The notes below the pieces were generated by a model. It was not told the origin of the DNA. It ran no database searches and saw only the letters and a list, made by a program, of their open reading frames with translations. From Runella sp. MFBS21 (GTDB lineage: Bacteria > Bacteroidota > Bacteroidia > Cytophagales > Spirosomataceae), in the NCBI RefSeq assembly GCF_029433105.1, contig NZ_JARNTW010000019.1, forward strand, positions 62,001 to 126,000: a stretch of DNA of 64,000 nucleotides. The letters run 5' to 3'. Within the stretch, counting starts at the first letter, position 1. Each line of letters begins with the position of its first letter. Positions 59,324 through 64,000 of this stretch are shown piece by piece. The position numbers and the translations under genes were made by a program.

Positions 59324-61585
59324 ATGTACATGACAAAAACCACTATCTCTTTCTCGAAACACCTATATGCCGTCGGTCTTCTTGTTTGTTTGGTAGCAGG
59401 CCACTTAGCCGCCCAACAAAAAACGCTCTCTCTCACCGACATCTTTGGCTCACAAGGCTCCATCTTTACACCACGTACTGTATCGGGCGTCAATTGGATG
59501 AAAGCTGGCGGATTTTATACCACTCAGCAAAATGGCAAAATTATCAAATACAGCATCGCTACGGGCGAAGCCGTCGAAACGCTGTTTGACCAAAGTACCG
59601 TCCGCGTAGAAGGCACCAATCAAACCATCCAACTCGAAGCATACGAGCTGAGCGGCGACGAGCGTAAACTCCTTCTTGCTACCAATATAGAGAGAATCTA
59701 TCGCCGCTCGTTCAAAGCCGATTTTTATATTTATGACCTAACCTCCAAAAAACTCACTCAGCTTTCCAAAAATGGAAAACAAATGCTGGCAACGCTTTCG
59801 CCCGATGGCAGCAAAGTGGTTTTTGTGCGCGACAATAATCTTTTCCTGACCGACCTCGCCACCATGACCGAACAACCCCTCACTACCGATGGTAAACGTA
59901 ACGAAATCATCAACGGCGCTTGTGATTGGGTATATGAAGAAGAGTTTAGCTTTGTGAAAGCTTTTGAATGGGCTCCCGACGGCAAAAAAATTGCTTTTTA
60001 TCGCTTCGACGAAAGCCTTGTTCCAGAATACAATATGCAAATATGGGGCGATTTGTACCCTAAAGATTATCGCTATAAATACCCCAAAGCAGGCGAGCCT
60101 AACTCTATCGTGCAGATTTGGATTCATGATTTGACCACCACCCAAAAGACTAAAATAGACGTAGGCACCGAAACCGACCAATATATCCCACGCATCAAAT
60201 GGACGCAAAATCCCAATCTGCTCTCCGTCAAACGCATGAATCGCCTCCAGAATCGTTTGGATATTTTGCACGCCGACGCTACCAACGGTCAAACCCAAAC
60301 TGTGTGGAGTGAAGAAAGCAAGACTTATGTGGATTTGGAGTTTACAGACGACCTCACTTACCTAGCCGATGGCAAATCTTTTGTACAATCGTCCGAAAGA
60401 AGTGGCTATAAGCATTTATACCAATACGACATGAGTGGAAAATTGCTCAAACAACTTACCTCTGGCGATTGGGAAGTAACGGATTTGCTTGGAATTGATG
60501 AAAAAAAACAAGTGTTGTATTTTACTTCGTCAATGGAATCGCCCATGGAGCGGCATTTGTATAGCTTGAATTTGGCCCTACCTGCAGCCAAAAAATCAAA
60601 AAAAGCATCGCCAATCCCCTCCCCGCAGCCTGTCAAACTCAGCACTCAAATTGGCTCTAATACCATCAATATGAGCCCTGACTTTAGTTACTATTTACTC
60701 TATCACCAATCTTCACAACAGCCTCTTACGGTCAGCTTACACGAAGCTCCAACTCACAAAATAGTCAGAACCTTAGAGACCAACCAAGCCTTACGCGAGC
60801 GCCTTTCGGCTTACAATCTCCCTCAACAAGAATTTTTTAAATTTTCCACCTCACTAGGCACAAATCTTAACGGCTGGATGATAAAACCCACTGATTTTGA
60901 CGCCAATAAAAAATACCCTGTTTTGATGTTTGTGTATGGTGGACCTGGCTCTCAGACGGTAAATAATACTTGGACTAATGCCCTCACTGCTTGGTTTAAA
61001 CTCCTAGCTACCAAAGGCTACATCATCGTGTCGGTGGATGGGCGCGGTACGGGCGCGCGTGGCAATGCCTTCCGAACCGCTACTTATGCCCAACTTGGCA
61101 AATTCGAAACCCAAGACCAAATCGAAGGAGCAAAATACTTGGCCACTCTCCCTTATGTGGATGCTTCTCGAATCGGTATTCATGGGCATAGCTACGGAGG
61201 CTATATGACCTCTCTCTGCATGACTATCGGAGCCGATTATTTCAAAGCCGGAATCGCCGGAGCACCCGTGACTACTTGGCGATACTATGACACCATTTAT
61301 ACCGAACGCTACCTCAAACGCCCTCAAGACAATGCGGCAGGCTATGATGACAACTCGCCTATTCAGCATGTCAACAAACTAAAAGGGAAGTTTTTACTTA
61401 TTCATGGTACGGGCGATGACAATGTACACTTCCAAAATTCGGTGGATTTTGTCAATGCGCTTATCAAAGCAGGGAAGCAATTTGACTCGTTTTATTATCC
61501 CAATCGTAATCACGGCATCAGTGGTGGCAATACGCTCATGCACCGCTATCAAATGATGACCGACTGGGTTCTCAAAAACTTATAG
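59324..61585 (+). CDS. S9-family dipeptidyl peptidase (DPP IV-like)
   Basis: Serine peptidase of 753 residues with a signal peptide (cleavage near HLAAQ), so periplasmic or secreted. An eight-bladed propeller (about 60-490) contains DWVYEEEFSF, whose double Glu anchors the substrate N-terminus. The alpha/beta hydrolase domain has the nucleophile in GHSYGGYMTS, Asp in HGTGDDNVHFQNS and His in NRNHGISG. It should release X-Pro or X-Ala dipeptides from peptide N-termini. ATG 59324 or 59330 are both possible starts. Confidence 0.92.
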   Translation: MYMTKTTISFSKHLYAVGLLVCLVAGHLAAQQKTLSLTDIFGSQGSIFTPRTVSGVNWMKAGGFYTTQQNGKIIKYSIATGEAVETLFDQSTVRVEGTNQTIQLEAYELSGDERKLLLATNIERIYRRSFKADFYIYDLTSKKLTQLSKNGKQMLATLSPDGSKVVFVRDNNLFLTDLATMTEQPLTTDGKRNEIINGACDWVYEEEFSFVKAFEWAPDGKKIAFYRFDESLVPEYNMQIWGDLYPKDYRYKYPKAGEPNSIVQIWIHDLTTTQKTKIDVGTETDQYIPRIKWTQNPNLLSVKRMNRLQNRLDILHADATNGQTQTVWSEESKTYVDLEFTDDLTYLADGKSFVQSSERSGYKHLYQYDMSGKLLKQLTSGDWEVTDLLGIDEKKQVLYFTSSMESPMERHLYSLNLALPAAKKSKKASPIPSPQPVKLSTQIGSNTINMSPDFSYYLLYHQSSQQPLTVSLHEAPTHKIVRTLETNQALRERLSAYNLPQQEFFKFSTSLGTNLNGWMIKPTDFDANKKYPVLMFVYGGPGSQTVNNTWTNALTAWFKLLATKGYIIVSVDGRGTGARGNAFRTATYAQLGKFETQDQIEGAKYLATLPYVDASRIGIHGHSYGGYMTSLCMTIGADYFKAGIAGAPVTTWRYYDTIYTERYLKRPQDNAAGYDDNSPIQHVNKLKGKFLLIHGTGDDNVHFQNSVDFVNALIKAGKQFDSFYYPNRNHGISGGNTLMHRYQMMTDWVLKNL

Positions 61586-61594
61586 AAAGAAAAA

Positions 61595-61625
61595 CCCTTC
61601 CTATGATTCCAAATTATAGGAAGGG
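61595..61625. terminator. Terminator between convergent genes
   Basis: CCCTTCCTAT (61595-61604) pairs with ATAGGAAGGG (61616-61625). The U-run is on the minus strand, but it also follows the DPP IV-like gene by 9 nt. Confidence 0.75.
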
Positions 61626-61640
61626 CAACTCTATTTCTCT

Positions 61641-62255
61641 TTAAATAGTCCCTTCATAAGATAAATCCAAATATTCAATCTTTTCTAATTTACCTAATAC
61701 TTGATTAAGTAAGCTTTTACGAATCTCTAGTTCAAGACTACATTGATTGTCAAAATGCTGATTTTTAGGAATCAGCTCAAAACTTTTGACTACTTTCATT
61801 ACCTCGTTCATTTGCTCATAAGGATACACCAAACGATATACATCTTTGACATGTTTTGTTATGATTTCCGCTTCTTTAAGAGCCTCCTCGGTGGCGGTTT
61901 TATAAGCATTGATAAGCCCCGGTACTCCCAATAACGTACCACCAAAATACCTGACCACCACTACCAAAACATTGGTAAGGTCGTGAGCATAGAGGGTGTT
62001 TAGAATAGGCTTACCTGCCGTTCCCGAAGGCTCACCGTCATCGTTGGCTCGAAAGTGACTCCGGTCGAGTCCGAGCCGATACGCATAACAGTGATGAACA
62101 GCTTTGGGATGAAGTTCACGCAAGGCTATTAAATAGGGTTTAGTATCTTCTTCCTGACGAATAGGATAGGCAAATGCTAAAAATTTACTCCCTCTGTCAC
62201 GAAAAAAACCTTCTACTGGAGTGACTATCGTTTTATATGTATCGTCAAACAACAT
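61641..62255 (-). CDS. YigZ/IMPACT-family protein
   Basis: Protein of 204 residues. It has the UPF0029 N-terminal domain (SKFLAFAYPIRQEEDTK, HCYAYRLG, NDDGEPSGTAG, VVRYFGGTLLG) followed by the DUF1949-type C-terminal ferredoxin-like domain. The family may act in translation control or on RNA, but its bacterial role is not settled. It is monocistronic, converging on the DPP IV-like gene. Confidence 0.9.
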   Translation of the reverse strand: MLFDDTYKTIVTPVEGFFRDRGSKFLAFAYPIRQEEDTKPYLIALRELHPKAVHHCYAYRLGLDRSHFRANDDGEPSGTAGKPILNTLYAHDLTNVLVVVVRYFGGTLLGVPGLINAYKTATEEALKEAEIITKHVKDVYRLVYPYEQMNEVMKVVKSFELIPKNQHFDNQCSLELEIRKSLLNQVLGKLEKIEYLDLSYEGTI

Positions 62256-62535
62256 GGCCTAGAAAATAGTTAAATAATATGCCTTACAATTTATTGTTTT
62301 TAAAATATCCCAACTTTGTCAATTCGTTGAATTTATCAATCTAAATATCCTATTTCAATTATCAATATGGTTTATTCACAAAAAAACTAAGTATTTCGTT
62401 TTTTAAATTCGGACAAAATTATCAATTTGACCGCAAACTTAGTTACAACCACTTATCCATTAGTGATTGTGAAATTTTATCCAAAGAACTTATTTTACCT
62501 TTCAATCCTATTTTTCATCTTAAATTATTTGACCC

Positions 62536-64000
62536 ATGAAACAACCTAAATTACTGCTTTTTGCGGTAGTACTCGTTTGGGTAAATGCAGCCTTTGCTCA
62601 GACAGACTTAAAAAAGCCTATTCCTTTTGATGCTAAGGTAAGGTACGGAAAGTTGCCTAACGGCATGACTTATTATATTCGTAAAAACGAAGAACCTAAG
62701 AAAAGAGCCGAGCTGTACCTAGTCAACAAAGTAGGGGCCATTCAAGAAGAAGACAAAGAGAATGGATTGGCTCACTTTACCGAACACATGGCCTTCAATG
62801 GCACTAAAAACTTCCCTAAAAACGAGCTGGTAAGCTTTCTTCAGAGAGCGGGTATCAAATTTGGCGACGACCTCAACGCCTTCACTGGCCAAGACCAAAC
62901 GGTGTATCAGCTTCCAGTCCCTACCGACTCAGCCGATATTTTTAACAAGGCTTTTGTGGTACTAGAAGACTGGGCCCATAACCTAAGCATGGACGGCGAA
63001 GAAATTGACAAAGAAAGGGGTGTCATCTTAGAAGAGCTTCGTGGTGGCAAAGGTGCCCAACAACGCATGAGAGATAAGTGGCTTCCTATCTTAGTGGGAG
63101 ATTCTAAATATGGAAAACGCAATATCATCGGTACGGAAGATATCCTGAAGAACTTTAGCCATGAGACCATTCGCAATTTCTACAAAACATGGTATCGGCC
63201 TGATTTGCAAGCTATTATTGCCGTCGGAGATTTTGATATCGACCAAGTAGAAAAAACCATTAAGCAGCGTTTTGGAGCTATTCCCAAAGCAGTGAAACCC
63301 AAGCCTTTTGGTAAATTTCCAATTGCAGATTTCAAAGGTTCACGCGTAGCCATCGTAACCGATCCAGAGTTCCCTTATATGATGGCTCAAATCATTACCA
63401 AACTCCCTAAAGCAGAGGAAAAAACCTTGAATGATTCGCGCGAATCGCTCAAACGCAACTTGTTTAACCAAATGCTCCAAGCTCGTTTGCAAGAGCTTAC
63501 GCAGCAAGCTGACCCTCCGTTTTTGTTTGGAAATGCTAGTTATAGTGGCTTCTTAGGCGACTATGATTCTTTCTTCAACATCGCAGTAGCCAAAGACGGC
63601 AATCTCGAACGCGCCGTCAAAGCAGTGTTGGATGAAGGCGTACGTGCCAAAAACTTTGGATTTACGGATACCGAGCTTGAGCGGGCAAAAGCTCAATTGA
63701 TGACAAGTGTCGAAAAACGTTTCAAAGAAAAAGATAAAACGCGTTCGGCCAATTATGTCAACGAATACATGGCTCATTTCTTAGAAGAAAATCCAACGCC
63801 TGGTATCGAATTCCAATATGAGTTTGTAAAAGAACAGCTAGGAGGTATCAAACTAAATGAAGTCAATACCCTAGCCAACAAATACTTGACCAACGACAAC
63901 CGTACGGTGATTGTGATGTCGTCAGAAAAAGACAAAGCCAAATTACCAAACGAAGCCACGGTGTTGGAATGGATTAATACCGCCGGCAAAGGCGTAACTG
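62536..64000 (+). CDS. M16-family zinc peptidase (3' partial)
   Basis: The start of a secreted inverzincin peptidase; the frame is open to the window end (about 488 residues seen). The signal peptide (cleavage near AAFAQ) is followed by FDAKVRYGKLPNGMTYYI. The zinc motif H-x-x-E-H is in GLAHFTEHMAFNGT, with NAFTGQDQTVYQLP and, further on, KERGVILEELRGG carrying the third ligand Glu. Bacteroidota homologues are about 900-950 residues, so roughly half lies beyond the window. ATG 62536 gives a proper signal peptide. The 280-nt upstream gap is AT-rich with no gene seen. Confidence 0.9.
   Translation, partial: MKQPKLLLFAVVLVWVNAAFAQTDLKKPIPFDAKVRYGKLPNGMTYYIRKNEEPKKRAELYLVNKVGAIQEEDKENGLAHFTEHMAFNGTKNFPKNELVSFLQRAGIKFGDDLNAFTGQDQTVYQLPVPTDSADIFNKAFVVLEDWAHNLSMDGEEIDKERGVILEELRGGKGAQQRMRDKWLPILVGDSKYGKRNIIGTEDILKNFSHETIRNFYKTWYRPDLQAIIAVGDFDIDQVEKTIKQRFGAIPKAVKPKPFGKFPIADFKGSRVAIVTDPEFPYMMAQIITKLPKAEEKTLNDSRESLKRNLFNQMLQARLQELTQQADPPFLFGNASYSGFLGDYDSFFNIAVAKDGNLERAVKAVLDEGVRAKNFGFTDTELERAKAQLMTSVEKRFKEKDKTRSANYVNEYMAHFLEENPTPGIEFQYEFVKEQLGGIKLNEVNTLANKYLTNDNRTVIVMSSEKDKAKLPNEATVLEWINTAGKGVT

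Noticed and set aside
59738-60298. 186-codon minus-strand frame opposite the DPP IV-like gene
   Set aside because: Antisense to a gene with an intact catalytic triad and propeller; no independent support.
1-64000. CRISPR arrays, tRNA or rRNA genes, insertion sequences and prophage
   Set aside because: No regularly spaced repeats, cloverleaf-type segments, transposase motifs or phage structural genes were seen on either strand.

Overview
The window looks like a chromosomal segment of a Bacteroidota bacterium, most likely a Runella-like member of the Cytophagales. The evidence is indirect but consistent. It has LytTR response regulators with a reg_prop/Y_Y_Y-type LytS sensor, TonB-dependent receptors with carboxypeptidase-like N-terminal domains, and a GLPGLI-family protein. 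Shine-Dalgarno sequences are scarce, and there are many copies of the Bacteroidota -7 promoter element TAnnTTTG. The Tpt1 and HD-Pnk proteins have key residues at the same positions I recall for the characterised Runella slithyformis enzymes. No rRNA, tRNA, CRISPR array, insertion sequence or prophage was seen. Genes run off both ends: a sensor kinase on the left and an M16 peptidase on the right.

Layout. 1-3303: LytS/LytTR two-component pair. 3526-6031: RNA-repair block (Tpt1/KptA, a compact RNA ligase and an HD-phosphoesterase/polynucleotide-kinase fusion). 6175-11166: APH-like kinase, a small membrane protein, TolC, an amidohydrolase lipoprotein, then a 0.5-kb non-coding stretch with a dispersed repeat and several hairpins. 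11240-15668: voltage-gated K+ channel, two glycosyltransferases and an RsmF-like rRNA methylase. 15785-19550: secreted proteins and lipoproteins (SGNH-like, lipocalin-like, beta-helix), two of which share an unusual four-cysteine tag. 19644-22607: TonB receptor. 23220-24287: mannose-1-phosphate guanylyltransferase.

24321-32203 (all minus): RidA, M1 aminopeptidase, a RelE/ParE-type toxin-antitoxin pair, an LptF/LptG permease, a DUF6169-like gene with a 54-aa partner, a DsbD-like thiol transporter and a lipoprotein. 32329-33105: second LytTR regulator. 33274-34460: AhpD/AhpC peroxide pair. 34843-40626: sulfur assimilation (CysN, CysD, CysH, a MetZ-like enzyme and a TauE/SafE exporter with a siroheme-synthase-like N-terminus). 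40696-44960: DUF5009 membrane acyltransferase-like protein, MBL hydrolase and a eukaryotic-type (GT3) glycogen synthase. 45356-51482: a four-gene operon of outer-membrane receptor, GLPGLI protein, histidine kinase and OmpR regulator.

51624-64000: class IV aminotransferase, methionine aminopeptidase, DUF985 cupin, class V aminotransferase, endonuclease III, a DUF2147-like protein, a PhlG-like hydrolase fused to a bicovalent-type flavin oxidase, a Crp/Fnr regulator, a DPP IV-type peptidase, a YigZ/IMPACT protein and the start of an M16 peptidase.

How genes work together. The RNA-repair block encodes 3'-end healing, 5'-end healing, sealing and 2'-phosphate removal. CysDN makes APS, CysH reduces it to sulfite, the TauE protein may export excess sulfite, and the MetZ-like enzyme uses sulfide; no sulfite reductase is in the window. 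AhpD probably recycles AhpC. The receptor/GLPGLI/kinase/regulator operon looks like an envelope sensing unit of unknown ligand. The most unusual items are the RNA-repair block, the PhlG-flavin oxidase fusion and the four-cysteine-tagged lipoprotein cluster.
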